Shown here: one piece after another, positions 25,279-35,351 of the stretch
How the letters are laid out: every line of letters begins with the position of its first letter
Position numbering within the stretch: position 1 is the first letter of the stretch
DNA from: Nocardia cerradoensis NBRC 101014
GTDB taxonomy: Bacteria > Actinomycetota > Actinomycetes > Mycobacteriales > Mycobacteriaceae
Assembly (NCBI RefSeq): GCF_000308535.1
Contig: NZ_BAFW01000065.1
Span: 1-64,000, forward strand
Direction: 5' to 3'
DNA length: 64,000 nucleotides
The notes under the pieces: generated by a model
Databases searched by the model: none
What the model saw: the letters and a program-made list of their open reading frames with translations, nothing else
What the model was told of the DNA's origin: nothing
Position numbers and translations under genes: made by a program

Positions 25279-25992
25279 TCAGCCGGGCATGAGCATATGC
25301 CACTGCTCCAGGGTGGTCGGGCGCATCACGTAGTTGTTCTCGCGCACCGATGACAGGGCCGCGCTGGGTTCTTCGGAATACCAGTGGCCGGGGTAGACGA
25401 CCGGGTCGCCGGACAATTCGGCCAGGTGACGCAGGCTGCGGAACATGGCGTCGGAATCGCCGCCGGGGAAATCGGTGCGGCCGCAGCCGTCGACGAACAG
25501 GGTGTCACCGGCGACGAGCCGGTCCTCGAACAGGAAACACTGGCTGCCCGGCGTGTGACCGGGGGTGTGCAGGAATTCGATCTCGACGCCGCCGACGGCG
25601 AGGGTGTCGCCGTGGTCGTGGCCGGTCAGCTCGCTCGGGGCGATGCCGGTGACGTTGGCGACCCAGGACAGTTCCTCGTGGTTCACGTGCACCGGAACCT
25701 GCACCCGCTCGAGCAGTTCCCTCACGCCGCGCAGCGTGAAGCCCATCATCGTGCCGCCGACGTGGTCGGGGTGGTGATGGGTTGCCAAAACGCCCGTCAA
25801 CCGCAGGCCGTCGGCCTCGGCGATATCGACCAGATCACCCGCCGCGTACGCGGGATCCACCACCACACATTCGCCGGACTCACGATCACCGATCACATAC
25901 GAGAAATTGCGCATCTGAGTGGCAATCGGGTCGCCGACAGCCCAGTCCCGGCCCGCCAGCAGCTGACGAAAATATAAACGATCGGATCCCAT
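25279..25992 (-). CDS. MBL-fold metallo-hydrolase (glyoxalase II-like)
   Basis: A 237-residue metallo-beta-lactamase-fold enzyme. Zinc ligands: THHHPDHVGG near residue 70 (HxHxDH type), LHTPGHTPGS near 137, D in VAGDTLFVDGCGRTDF near 155, and YPGHWYSEE near 205. The order matches glyoxalase II/persulfide dioxygenase-like hydrolases, acting on thioesters such as S-lactoylglutathione or a mycothiol counterpart. The ATG 25992 is chosen because AGGG sits seven bases upstream; a GTG at 25998 would be too close. It is a single-gene unit followed by a hairpin. The substrate is not determined by the sequence. Confidence 0.88.
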   Translation of the reverse strand: MGSDRLYFRQLLAGRDWAVGDPIATQMRNFSYVIGDRESGECVVVDPAYAAGDLVDIAEADGLRLTGVLATHHHPDHVGGTMMGFTLRGVRELLERVQVPVHVNHEELSWVANVTGIAPSELTGHDHGDTLAVGGVEIEFLHTPGHTPGSQCFLFEDRLVAGDTLFVDGCGRTDFPGGDSDAMFRSLRHLAELSGDPVVYPGHWYSEEPSAALSSVRENNYVMRPTTLEQWHMLMPG

Positions 25993-26095
25993 ACGCACAC
26001 CCTATTGTTCGCCGGCGAACTCCGCGCATCCGGACGCAATGTTGTGAATCGTCACGGCCGCGGGCCGCAGGATGGCTCGGTTCTTCGGGGCGGCG

Positions 26096-27169
<1,074 letters not shown>

Positions 27170-27520
27170 TCAGTTGAAGCTGTCGCCGCAGGCGCAGGAG
27201 CCGGTGGCGTTCGGGTTGTCGATCGTGAAGCCCTGCTTCTCGATGGTGTCGACGAAGTCGATGGACGCACCCTGGACGTAGGGGGCGCTCATCCGGTCGA
27301 CGGCGAGCTTGACCCCGCCGAACTCGGCGGTCAGGTCACCGTCGAGGGTGCGATCGTCGAAGAACAGCTGGTACCGCAGACCCGCGCAACCGCCCGGCTG
27401 CACCGCGATGCGCAGCGCCAGATCGTCGCGGCCCTCCTGGTCCAGCAGCGCCTTCGCCTTGGACGCGGCGGCGTCGGTCAGGATCACACCGTGGGTGGTG
27501 GTCTCGTTCTGCACAGTCAT
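27170..27520 (-). CDS. erpA: Iron-sulfur cluster insertion protein ErpA/IscA type
   Basis: A 116-residue A-type carrier. Cluster ligands are C45 (in QPGGCAGLRYQLFF) and the C-terminal C109-x-C111 (GSCACGDSF). It carries and inserts [2Fe-2S] or [4Fe-4S] clusters into apoproteins in the cytoplasm. Length and motifs match Rv2204c. The start ATG 27520 follows GAGGAGAC. It is monocistronic with a hairpin behind it. Neighbouring adoK and DUF3043 genes repeat the mycobacterial context. Confidence 0.95.
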   Translation of the reverse strand: MTVQNETTTHGVILTDAAASKAKALLDQEGRDDLALRIAVQPGGCAGLRYQLFFDDRTLDGDLTAEFGGVKLAVDRMSAPYVQGASIDFVDTIEKQGFTIDNPNATGSCACGDSFN

Positions 27521-27834
27521 GAAGTCTCCTCGCAGACCCTCGTTACCCGTGAACGTTGTTTCCGTGAACAGCGCACGGCTCGGTAGCTGTCAACGCCACG
27601 TCGCGGGTGGCTATTCCAATCTTGCCACTGCGCGCACCGGTGCGGGCCCGTCGGCCCCGGAATTGCCGGGTGGACGGCGCTCGGACGTGCGAATCACCAC
27701 ACCCGCGGGGCGTGTCGGGGGGTACAGACCGGCCGGTCGGAGCCGGTTTGCCGGTATGGGCGGTATGACCGATCACACAGGCTCTGCGGAGACCGTATTT
27801 CCAGGCCGGTATGCCATCCAATAGCCTGGTCGGC

Positions 27835-28503
27835 GTGAAGTTCCTGCGCCGTGGCGATGCCAGCACCACCGACGACCACGTCGACGACACGTCGGCCGCG
27901 ACCGACGACGACACGGCCACGGCAGCGCAGCGGCCCGCACCGACCGCCGGCAAAGGCCGGCCGACGCCCAGACGTCGCGATGTCCAGGGCAGACGTCGCG
28001 GGCCGGTTGCGCCCGCGCCGCTGACCGCCAAGGAGGCCCGCGCCCGGCGCAAGGCCACCCGCGGCAACCGCGAGGAACGTAAGGTCGCTTCGGCCGAACG
28101 CCGGGCCGCGGCCGCCGATCGCCGCGCCCGGATGCTGGCCGGTGAGGACAAATATCTGCTGCCGCGCGACCGCGGCCCGGTCCGCGCCTATGTTCGCGAC
28201 CTGGTCGACGCCCGGCGCAACCTGGTCGGACTGTTCATGCCGCTGGCGCTGGTGCTGATCCTGACCATGTTCCTCACGCCGCAGGTGCAGGCCTACGTCA
28301 CCCTCGCGATGATCGTGATGATGCTGTTCATGGTCGCCGAGGGCTTCGTGATCGGCCGCCTCATCAACAAGCGGGTGCATGAGCGCTACCCCGACGACAC
28401 CACCTCGAGCTGGTCACTGGGCTGGTACGCCTTCGTCCGCGCCTCCCAGATCCGCCGCATGCGCGCGCCGAAGCCGCGGGTTTCCCCCGGCGACGCCGTC
28501 TGA
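27835..28503 (+). CDS. DUF3043-family membrane protein
   Basis: A 222-residue protein: GTG start at 27835 (VKFLRRGD), an acidic low-complexity stretch, then a strongly basic Arg/Ala-rich region (residues about 55-105, predicted helical), the motif KYLLPRDRGPVRAYVRDLVDARR near residue 110, two membrane helices (GLFMPLALVLILTMFL and AYVTLAMIVMMLFMVAEG), and a basic tail. This is the actinobacterial DUF3043 pattern (Rv2206-like). Function unknown. It sits upstream of the cob genes on the same strand, as in mycobacteria, with a gap of about 270 bp that shows no gene. Confidence 0.85.
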   Translation: MKFLRRGDASTTDDHVDDTSAATDDDTATAAQRPAPTAGKGRPTPRRRDVQGRRRGPVAPAPLTAKEARARRKATRGNREERKVASAERRAAAADRRARMLAGEDKYLLPRDRGPVRAYVRDLVDARRNLVGLFMPLALVLILTMFLTPQVQAYVTLAMIVMMLFMVAEGFVIGRLINKRVHERYPDDTTSSWSLGWYAFVRASQIRRMRAPKPRVSPGDAV

Positions 28504-28775
28504 GTCCGGACGGTCGCGTTCGACCCCCGGCGCGGCCGGAAGGACGGGTCGGCTGTCGTGTGCTTCCGGATTTCGCCGACCGCTCTGCGAAGTCGCTGCC
28601 GTGGCGAACCGCACTCGGACGGCGCAGCTGCAGGGGCGGGGTCGGCTGTCGTGCGCTCCAGGATTCCGCCGCGGTCTCGGACGTTGCGGCCGTCGGGCAC
28701 GGACGCGGGCGGTGCGCGTGCTGCCCGCTCGGGTAGGCGGGGGCTCGGGTGCGGGCCGATTGGTACCGTGCTGAC

Positions 28776-30770
28776 GTGGTGAACGATGCTGCGGGCGGCC
28801 GAGGGCTGCGGACGCTGGTGCTCGGTGGGGCGCGCTCGGGGAAATCCGCCTATGCCGAGGAGGTGGCCGGCCGCAGCGGACCGGTGCGCTACGTCGCGAC
28901 CGCGGTTCCCGATCCCGCCGACGCGGACTTCGCCGATCGTATTGCCGCCCATCGCGTCCGGCGCCCCGGCACCTGGCATGTGGTGGAGGGCGATCCGATC
29001 ACCGTGCTCGGTGATCCGGCGCCGGTGACGCTGATCGACGACCTCGGCACCTGGCTGACCGCCCGCATCGACGCGCGCGCGGCCTGGGAATCGCCGCGCG
29101 GAACCGTCGGCCCCGATATCGACGCGCTGGTCGCGGCGGTGACCGGATACGCGGACCGCTTGCTGATCGTGAGCCCGGAGGTCGGGCTGGGGGTGGTTCC
29201 GGCGACCGCGTCGGGACGGCTGTTCCAGGACGAGATCGGGACGCTGAATCAGCGGCTCGCGGCGGTGTGTGACGAGGTCGTACTGGTCGTGGCCGGAGTG
29301 CCGGTGGTGCTGAAGGGCGCGGAAGCTGCGGGCGCTTCCACCCGAGGCGGGATCGGGACGGCCTCCGCGGCGGCCGCGGCAGCCGGACTGGCAGGCGGTG
29401 CGGCGGAACGGGTGTCGGCTTCGGACAGTGCCGATACCGTGGGCCGGGAGCATCCTTTCCACGGCTCCGGTTTCGCCGACTCCGCTGCGGCGGAAAGGGC
29501 GTTGGCATCCGGTCACGATGCGGGCGGCGCCGCTGCGTCGACCGGGACGAGTGACGTGACGGATGTGGGCGCGGGTGCCCGCCCCGGCTCGGGTGCGGCG
29601 GACGAGGGGGCGGGTCGCGAGTTCGCCGGCGCCGCGGCTGCTGCCGCGGGCTCGCCGGCCGGCTCGACTCCGCGTGGCCTCGCCGAATTCGACGGCACCA
29701 CACCGGCATTCGGCCCGGTCGCCGCGCCCGATGCGCGCATACGGGCCGAGGCCGAGCAGCGGCAGTTGCAGTTGACCAAACCGGCGGGAGCGCTGGGCCG
29801 GCTGGAGACACTGGGCAATTGGGTGGCGTCGTGCCAGGGGCAGTGCCCGCCGCATCAGTTCCGGCGCGCCCGGGTCGTGGTGTTCGCCGGAGACCACGGC
29901 GTGGCGCGACACGGGGTGTCGGCGTATCCGAGTGAGGTGACCGCGCAGATGGTCGCCAACTTCCTGGCCGGTGGGGCGGCGGTGAACGCGCTGGCACGAC
30001 TGGCCGATGCGACCGTGCGCGTGGTCGACATCGCGGTGGACGCCGACACCGATCCGTCGGTCTCGACGCACAAGATTCGCCGCTCCAGCGGCGCCATCGA
30101 CCGCGAGGACGCCCTCACCGAGGCCGAACTGTACGCCGCGCTGGCCGCCGGCCGCGCGATCGCCGACGAGGAGATCGACAGCGGAGCCGACCTGCTGATC
30201 GCCGGCGATATGGGTATCGGAAACACCACGCCCGCGACGGTTCTCATCGCCACCCTCACCGATACCGAACCGGTGGTGGCGATCGGCCGCGGCACCGGCG
30301 TCGACGATGCCGGATGGATGCGCAAGGCTTCCGCGATCCGCGACGCCATGTGGCGCGCGCGTCCGCACCGCCAGGACCCGTTCGCGCTGCTGCGGATCGC
30401 CGGTGGTGCGGATTTCGCCGCCACCGCGGGCTATCTCGCGCAGGCCGCCGCCCGGCGCACGCCGGTGATTCTCGACGGTGTGGTGGTCACCGCCGCCGCG
30501 CTCATCGCCGAGATGCTCGCCCCCGGCGCGAAGCGCTGGTGGGTGGCTGGGCATCGGTCCACGGAACCGGCGCACCCGCTCGCCCTTGCCAAGCTCGAGT
30601 TGGAACCGCTGGTCGAGCTGGACATGCGGCTGGGTGAAGGCTCGGGCGCGGTGAGCGCGCTGCCACTGCTGCGCGCGGCCATCGCCGCGCTGTCGGAGAT
30701 GTCGACCTTCGGTGAGGCCGGGGTGAGCACCGCCGAATCCGATTCGGCCGCACCGGAAGTCGTGTCCTGA
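28776..30770 (+). CDS. cobUT: CobU-CobT fusion (cobinamide kinase/guanylyltransferase + DMB phosphoribosyltransferase)
   Basis: A single 664-residue frame joins two cobalamin-pathway enzymes. Residues about 10-182 are CobU: Walker [27 protein letters not shown] with the guanylylated-His region, [20 protein letters not shown] and [16 protein letters not shown]. Residues about 313-655 are Cob[43 protein letters not shown] and [19 protein letters not shown] with the catalytic Glu. Between them lies an Ala/Gly/Ser-rich linker of about 130 residues with no fold. The protein would activate cobinamide to GDP-cobinamide and make the alpha-ribazole phosphate that CobS joins to it. The start is uncertain: GTG 28776 or 28779, preceded by TACCGT that could give a leaderless message, or GTG 28749. 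cobS follows 142 bp downstream. Confidence 0.92.
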   Translation: MVNDAAGGRGLRTLVLGGARSGKSAYAEEVAGRSGPVRYVATAVPDPADADFADRIAAHRVRRPGTWHVVEGDPITVLGDPAPVTLIDDLGTWLTARIDARAAWESPRGTVGPDIDALVAAVTGYADRLLIVSPEVGLGVVPATASGRLFQDEIGTLNQRLAAVCDEVVLVVAGVPVVLKGAEAAGASTRGGIGTASAAAAAAGLAGGAAERVSASDSADTVGREHPFHGSGFADSAAAERALASGHDAGGAAASTGTSDVTDVGAGARPGSGAADEGAGREFAGAAAAAAGSPAGSTPRGLAEFDGTTPAFGPVAAPDARIRAEAEQRQLQLTKPAGALGRLETLGNWVASCQGQCPPHQFRRARVVVFAGDHGVARHGVSAYPSEVTAQMVANFLAGGAAVNALARLADATVRVVDIAVDADTDPSVSTHKIRRSSGAIDREDALTEAELYAALAAGRAIADEEIDSGADLLIAGDMGIGNTTPATVLIATLTDTEPVVAIGRGTGVDDAGWMRKASAIRDAMWRARPHRQDPFALLRIAGGADFAATAGYLAQAAARRTPVILDGVVVTAAALIAEMLAPGAKRWWVAGHRSTEPAHPLALAKLELEPLVELDMRLGEGSGAVSALPLLRAAIAALSEMSTFGEAGVSTAESDSAAPEVVS

Positions 30771-30912
30771 ACGAGGGGCGCGGACCGGATCGCCCGGCCC
30801 GCACGACCGGCCCCCCGAGCACGCGGCGGAAGGCCGGCCGGATCGGGTATCTTGTCGATCACCCGCGCGCCGGGTGTCGTGGTCGGTCGGCGGCACGGCA
30901 CGCAGCACCGAT

Positions 30913-31695
30913 ATGTGCATGCTGTGGCATCGCCGGATCGGGGTTCCGGCCGTGATCGCGGCGGCTCGTCTCGCGCTCTCGTGGTTGACGGTGCTGCCGG
31001 TGCGCGGACCCGAGACGGTCGACCGCAGGGCGGCGGCGGGAGCGATCGCGGCCGCACCGGTGGTCGGGGCGGTGCTGGGGGCCGGCGCCGCCGGGTTGCT
31101 GTGGGTACTGATCCGGGTCGGAACGGGTTTCGCGCTGGCCGGGCTGATCATCGTCGGTGCGCTGGGACTGGCGACCCGCGGAATGCATCTGGACGGACTG
31201 GCCGATACCGCGGACGGGCTGGGCAGTTACGGCCCGCCGGAGCGTGCCCGGGAAATCATGAAGAGCGGCGGGGCGGGGCCTTTCGGGGTGGCCGCGTTGA
31301 TCTTCGCCATCGGGGTTCAGGCGCTGTCGTTCGCCGCGCTCGCCGAGCACGGCCGCTGGTTCGCGGTCGGGCTCGCGGTGGCCGTCGGACGGGTTGCGGT
31401 CGTCCTCGCCTGCCGCGGATACGCTTCCGCTCCCGGCGCCGGATTCGGTGCGCTGGTGGCGCGCACGCAGTCGGCGGTGACACCGGCGGTCTGGACTCTC
31501 GCCGCGCTCGTCGCCGGCGTCTTCGCCGCGCCCGCGTCCTGGCTCGGGCCGGTCGCGGTCGCCGTGGCTCTGGCGGGTGCGGCTGTGCTGGTGTGGCATT
31601 GTGTGCGGCGTTTCGGCGGGCTCAACGGTGATGTGCTCGGCGCCGCCGCCGAGGTAACCGTCGCGGTCACCGCCGCGGTGCTGTCACTGTCCTGA
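30913..31695 (+). CDS. cobS: Adenosylcobinamide-GDP ribazoletransferase (cobalamin synthase)
   Basis: A 260-residue integral membrane enzyme that joins GDP-cobinamide and alpha-ribazole to form cobalamin. The family motif RGMHLDGLADTADGLGSYG near residue 80, with conserved Asp residues, is clear, followed by REIMKSGGAGPFGV and six or more hydrophobic helices. The ATG 30913 gives the usual N-terminus (AAARLALSWLTVLPV within 30 residues); a GTG at 30874 is also possible. It follows the cobU-cobT fusion and completes the nucleotide-loop part of the pathway. The corrin ring genes are not in this window. Confidence 0.95.
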   Translation: MCMLWHRRIGVPAVIAAARLALSWLTVLPVRGPETVDRRAAAGAIAAAPVVGAVLGAGAAGLLWVLIRVGTGFALAGLIIVGALGLATRGMHLDGLADTADGLGSYGPPERAREIMKSGGAGPFGVAALIFAIGVQALSFAALAEHGRWFAVGLAVAVGRVAVVLACRGYASAPGAGFGALVARTQSAVTPAVWTLAALVAGVFAAPASWLGPVAVAVALAGAAVLVWHCVRRFGGLNGDVLGAAAEVTVAVTAAVLSLS

Positions 31696-32006
31696 CTTCG
31701 TCGGACCGCCCGATCGGCCGTACCGTTTCATCCACCCTGAAGGACCCCGACCAGCGAAAATGATTGTGCGTCAATAACGCAACGGCGTTGTCCCTGTTTG
31801 GGAACGAAACATCGGGGTATCCGTGAGCAATGACGGTGATAGAGCGGATCGCCGTTGTTGCCGCCCGTCGACGATGCCGAGCGCACGCGCGGCGATACCG
31901 GAGCCCACCGAATTCGCAGCCCCCGGTATCGAGCGCAGGACCACCGCGCGATAAGACGACCTCGCGATCGACGAACGGTGCACCGAGGTCGAAGAGGGGA
32001 GCAGGT
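31696..32006. other. Gap before ATP-grasp gene, with coding-like but interrupted frame
   Basis: This 311-base stretch contains no complete gene. Its second half (from about 31823) shows coding-like third-position bias in one frame, described separately. The first half (to about 31820) is AT-richer than its surroundings, which would suit a promoter, but no clear -35/-10 pair can be named. Confidence 0.5.
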
Positions 32007-32026
32007 TTGTCGATTTCATCCCGTGA
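31823..32026 (+). pseudogene. Stop-interrupted short frame overlapping the ATP-grasp start
   Basis: From GTG 31823 (GGGG five bases upstream) one frame reads 43 codons to an in-frame TAA at 31952, then continues open for 23 codons, ending in TGA 32024-32026, 20 bp inside the ATP-grasp gene. Third positions are GC-rich in this frame on both sides of the TAA. The first part starts MSNDGDRADRRCCRPST and ends GIERRTTAR; the second is acidic (DDLAIDERCTEVEEGSRF). It could be a decayed small gene, a real 43-residue peptide, or chance. Because ATP-grasp enzymes of peptide-modifying systems act on short co-encoded precursors, it deserves attention, but no precursor family motif is recognised. Confidence 0.3.
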
Positions 32027-33254
32027 ATCGAAGCGCAGGAACCCGGACAAAGGCTATGTCGCCCTGCTGGGTTGGAGTCTGAACGCGGTCGAAGCGGTGG
32101 ACCGATTCGACCGGCGTTATGTGGTCGTAGCCCCGGAGTGGGCAGAGGAATATTGCACCGAGAACGAAATACCCTACCTCCGCTGGAATTTCGAGCGACT
32201 CAACGACCGGTCGATGGAAATCGCGGAGACCCTGAAGGAGATGGGCGTCGACGTCGCCATCCCGATCTTCGAGGAGACCGTGGAATGGGCGGGTGCGATC
32301 AACTCGGTGCTGCTGGACAATCCGCGGCTGCTCGGCCAGGCCATGCTGCTGCGCGACAAATCGCTCATGAAGCGGCGCGCGCAACTGGGCGGTATCCGGG
32401 TGGGCATCTTCGAGGAGGCCCACGAGCGTGACGACGTCATCCGGTTCCTCAAGCGCGTCAACCAGACCCTGCTCAAACTCGACGGCGATCCGAACGATCC
32501 GATCCATGTCAAGGCCTTCGACAAGGCCGGCTGCCTCGGTCACCGGGTGATCCGCACCCCCGACGAGATCGACGCCATCCCCGACGACGAGTTCCCGGTC
32601 CTGATGGAATCGCATTTGGACGGTTGGGAATTCGCGGTCGAGGCGTGGATCCACGACGGCAAGATCCGATTCCTCAACATCTCCGAATACGTGCGGCTCG
32701 GCTACTCCGTCTTCGTCCCCGCGACCCCGGAACTGGAAAAGTACCGGCCGGAGATCACCCGGCAGGTGGAAAAGCTGATCAAGACCTTCGATATCGAATT
32801 CGGATTCGTCCATCCGGAGTATTTCGTCACCAGCGACGGTGAGATGTACTTCGGCGAGGTCGCCTATCGTCCGCCCGGGTTCAAGGTGTTCGAACTGCTG
32901 GAGCGCGCCTACGGATTCAACGCCTATCACGCACTGGTCCTCGCATTCGACCCCAAGACCACCGAGGAGGAGATCGTGGAGTTCTTCCCCCGTGAAGTGG
33001 TGGATGCGAAAGGACATGCCGGTTCGTTCGGCGTCTATCCGCGGCGGCGGGTGGTCAGCCGGTTGTCGATCCCGGAGGAGACGGAGGACCACGAATATTT
33101 CGAAACCCACGAACTCACCGCCCCGCTGTCGGAAAAGGTCACCAAGCGAACCGCATTCGGCAATCACTGGGGTCTGCTGTACTTCTTCGGCGAAGACCCG
33201 TACGCTCTGCGGGACCTGCTGAAGCGACAGGAAGAACTCGACTTCTACGTATGA
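32007..33254 (+). CDS. ATP-grasp domain ligase
   Basis: A 415-residue soluble protein. The start is TTG 32007, with GAGGGGAGCAGG just upstream; the same frame is open to 31830 but that part has Arg/Pro-rich noise composition. An N-terminal pre-ATP-grasp domain (YVALLGWSLNAVEAVDRF) is followed by ATP-grasp segments: a lid region with DPIHVKAFDKAG (ATP lysine), FPVLMESHLDGWEFAVEAW, and the metal-binding end GEVAYRPPG with E284 in the place of the family's E-x-N-x-R-P-G. Such enzymes form an acyl phosphate from a carboxylate and join it to an amine or thiol. The substrate is unknown. The next gene starts 38 bp downstream on the same strand and encodes a cysteine-peptidase-like protein, suggesting a two-gene unit. 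No mycobacterial equivalent is recalled at this locus. Confidence 0.88.
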   Translation: MSISSRESKRRNPDKGYVALLGWSLNAVEAVDRFDRRYVVVAPEWAEEYCTENEIPYLRWNFERLNDRSMEIAETLKEMGVDVAIPIFEETVEWAGAINSVLLDNPRLLGQAMLLRDKSLMKRRAQLGGIRVGIFEEAHERDDVIRFLKRVNQTLLKLDGDPNDPIHVKAFDKAGCLGHRVIRTPDEIDAIPDDEFPVLMESHLDGWEFAVEAWIHDGKIRFLNISEYVRLGYSVFVPATPELEKYRPEITRQVEKLIKTFDIEFGFVHPEYFVTSDGEMYFGEVAYRPPGFKVFELLERAYGFNAYHALVLAFDPKTTEEEIVEFFPREVVDAKGHAGSFGVYPRRRVVSRLSIPEETEDHEYFETHELTAPLSEKVTKRTAFGNHWGLLYFFGEDPYALRDLLKRQEELDFYV

Positions 33255-33292
33255 CTCCTTCTCGGCAGGAATGGATCACGGGAGGGTCCTGA

Positions 33293-35296
33293 TTGTCTCC
33301 ACTCGGCAGCGACGACGACACTCTGGACAGACGTCTCGCCACGCTGGACGAAGCCACCCGAATTCTGGGCGACACCAGTGATTTCGGTAAGCAGGTGAAG
33401 CTGTCCAGGGTGTTGGGCGCGCTGCGCCGGGTGCTGCTGCTGCCCGGCGGCTGCGCGGCGGTGCGGGCGCGCGCGAGCCGGCTCGAGGCGGCCGGGCTGT
33501 TCCTCGGCACCGACTGGGCGCATCCGGAGATCCTGATTCCGGCGTTGAGCGTGGGTTCGCTGCGCAGCGCCAACGCCGACACGATGGTGCTGGAGACGGT
33601 GAGCGATCTCCGGTTGCTGGCGGTGGCCAAAGGTGATTACCCGCATCCGTCGGTGAGTGCGGACCAGGCACTGGGGCATCTGTCGCAGGTGCTGGCGGTC
33701 AATCTGAACCTGCTGTTCACTCCGCCGAGCGAGGCCGAACGCGAGCAGCAGGGGCGGATGGCGCGGGTCTCGCGGGAGCTGCTACATCATCTGGTGGACG
33801 AAATCGGCTACGAGAAGGTGCTCGAGCATCTGGTCGACGAGATCTGGCGGATTCTGCGCCAGCGTCCCATCCAGGTCGAGCAGGTGAAGCGGATGATCAC
33901 ACAGATCGCCGTGGCCCGCAGCAATCCCGATATCGACCTCGGCGCCAGCGGGCTGGGCGCGGACCGGCTGATCAGCAGCCTCTACGGCACCACCGACGCC
34001 TGCCGGGAGGATCCGGGCGTGGAGGTCTACCGCACGCGCCTGGAAAGTATGGACGACAGCGCATTGCAGTACGAGGCAACGGGTTTCGCGCGCTCGATGC
34101 ACGACACCGGGCTGGTGTCGCCGTACCACGCGGTGCTGCTGCGGTTCCTGCTGACCAAAGGGGAATATCTGCTCGGTGAGGCGCTGGGATTGTCGAGCAC
34201 CGGGCGCGACAGCCTGCTGTGCTACCACGAACTCGTGCGCAACCTGATCGAGGAGGCCGTGCACGTCGAGACCGCGCAGGGCATCTACGGGCTCGCGCTG
34301 CTGCTGGAACGGGGGATTCTGTATCAACCGCCGGTCGCGCCCGCGCTGTGGCGGCAACTCGCGCTACCGGTGTCGCCGCGCTCGGCGGAACGGCTGCACG
34401 AGGTGTTCGGGCCGGTTCCGGACGCGCGGGCGCGGCTGCTGTCCGGAATGCTGTCGATCCTGGGCTTGCCACTCGGCGTCGGGCAGGGTGACAATCCGAC
34501 CTGCCAGTCGGCGCGCGCCCTGTCGATGTGGGCCTACAACGATCCCGACTACCTGCTGCAGACCGTGGCGTGGGCGGCACGCGACGACGAGATCGTCATG
34601 CATTTCGAGGGACAGCCGATTTCCTCGCTGGAGGCCGGAGCCGGGGTGGCGACCACCCTGCCGATGGATCTGGACCCGGTATCACTGCTGGTCGTGCCCC
34701 ATCTCGACCGCATCTACGCGGAGATGGGGCGGCGTTGCGTCGGCCGCGAGGGCGATCCGCATCGGTGGATCAACCCCGAATTCCACGGCTGGTGGTCCGG
34801 GCGCGGATTCCGCATCAACGTCGATGTGGAGACCGGGCGGCTGATCGACGTCGACGAATTCCTGCGGCACTTCTACGCCAGCTACCACCCCTTCTACAAC
34901 GGCAATCAGCCGCTGATCCACCCGCAGCCGGCCGGCATCGCGGTCACCGACAGCGCCGCCCGGTTCGTCGGCTGGCACGCGATCACCGTCCTGCGGGTCA
35001 GCCTCGATCCGCAGGACACCATGCGGGTCTACTTCTACAATCCGAACAACGACAGCGGCCAGGACTGGGGAGACGGCGTGGTCGTCGGCACCGCCGGGCA
35101 CGGCGAACGGTTCGGGGAGGGCTCGCTGCCGTTCGAACAGTTCGCGTCGCGGCTCTACATCTTCCATTTCGATCCGCTCGAACGCGGCGAACCGGCCGCG
35201 GTGGAGCGCACGGAACTGGATCGGGTCGTCGGCTACATCCACCGCAGCTGGGGCGCGGACCGGCTACCGGAGATCGTGAGCGATGCGCCGTCGTGA
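33293..35296 (+). CDS. Large protein with calpain/papain-like C-terminal domain
   Basis: A 667-residue protein, TTG start at 33293, seven bases after GGGAGG. I do not recognise the family as a whole. Residues 1 to about 390 are mostly helical with no signal peptide. The C-terminal part shows a clan-CA constellation: Q398-G-D-N-P-T-C404, H562 in GWHAITVL, and N583 in YFYNPNNDSGQDWG. Gln to Cys is 6 residues, Cys to His 158 and His to Asn 21, close to calpain (6, 157, 24 from memory). After the Asn, PFEQFASRLYIFHFDP resembles the end of the calpain protease core. It is probably a cysteine peptidase, transpeptidase or amidase in the cytoplasm. It follows the ATP-grasp gene by 38 bp, so the pair probably act together. 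What it cleaves or joins is unknown. Confidence 0.72.
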   Translation: MSPLGSDDDTLDRRLATLDEATRILGDTSDFGKQVKLSRVLGALRRVLLLPGGCAAVRARASRLEAAGLFLGTDWAHPEILIPALSVGSLRSANADTMVLETVSDLRLLAVAKGDYPHPSVSADQALGHLSQVLAVNLNLLFTPPSEAEREQQGRMARVSRELLHHLVDEIGYEKVLEHLVDEIWRILRQRPIQVEQVKRMITQIAVARSNPDIDLGASGLGADRLISSLYGTTDACREDPGVEVYRTRLESMDDSALQYEATGFARSMHDTGLVSPYHAVLLRFLLTKGEYLLGEALGLSSTGRDSLLCYHELVRNLIEEAVHVETAQGIYGLALLLERGILYQPPVAPALWRQLALPVSPRSAERLHEVFGPVPDARARLLSGMLSILGLPLGVGQGDNPTCQSARALSMWAYNDPDYLLQTVAWAARDDEIVMHFEGQPISSLEAGAGVATTLPMDLDPVSLLVVPHLDRIYAEMGRRCVGREGDPHRWINPEFHGWWSGRGFRINVDVETGRLIDVDEFLRHFYASYHPFYNGNQPLIHPQPAGIAVTDSAARFVGWHAITVLRVSLDPQDTMRVYFYNPNNDSGQDWGDGVVVGTAGHGERFGEGSLPFEQFASRLYIFHFDPLERGEPAAVERTELDRVVGYIHRSWGADRLPEIVSDAPS

Positions 35297-35351
35297 CGCG
35301 GCGGATACGTTGCGTGCATGGACGATTCACGCCGGCGAGCGTGCGGCCGGG

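Noticed and set aside
28386..31151. A 921-codon open frame on the minus strand across the cob genes
   Set aside because: It is antisense to clear CobU, CobT and CobS motifs, and its Arg/His/Gly-rich composition is the usual shadow of high-GC coding DNA.
31830..32006. Extra 59 N-terminal residues on the ATP-grasp protein
   Set aside because: Arg/Pro/Ser-rich noise composition and no ribosome site; TTG 32007 has GAGGGGAGCAGG upstream and starts near the fold.
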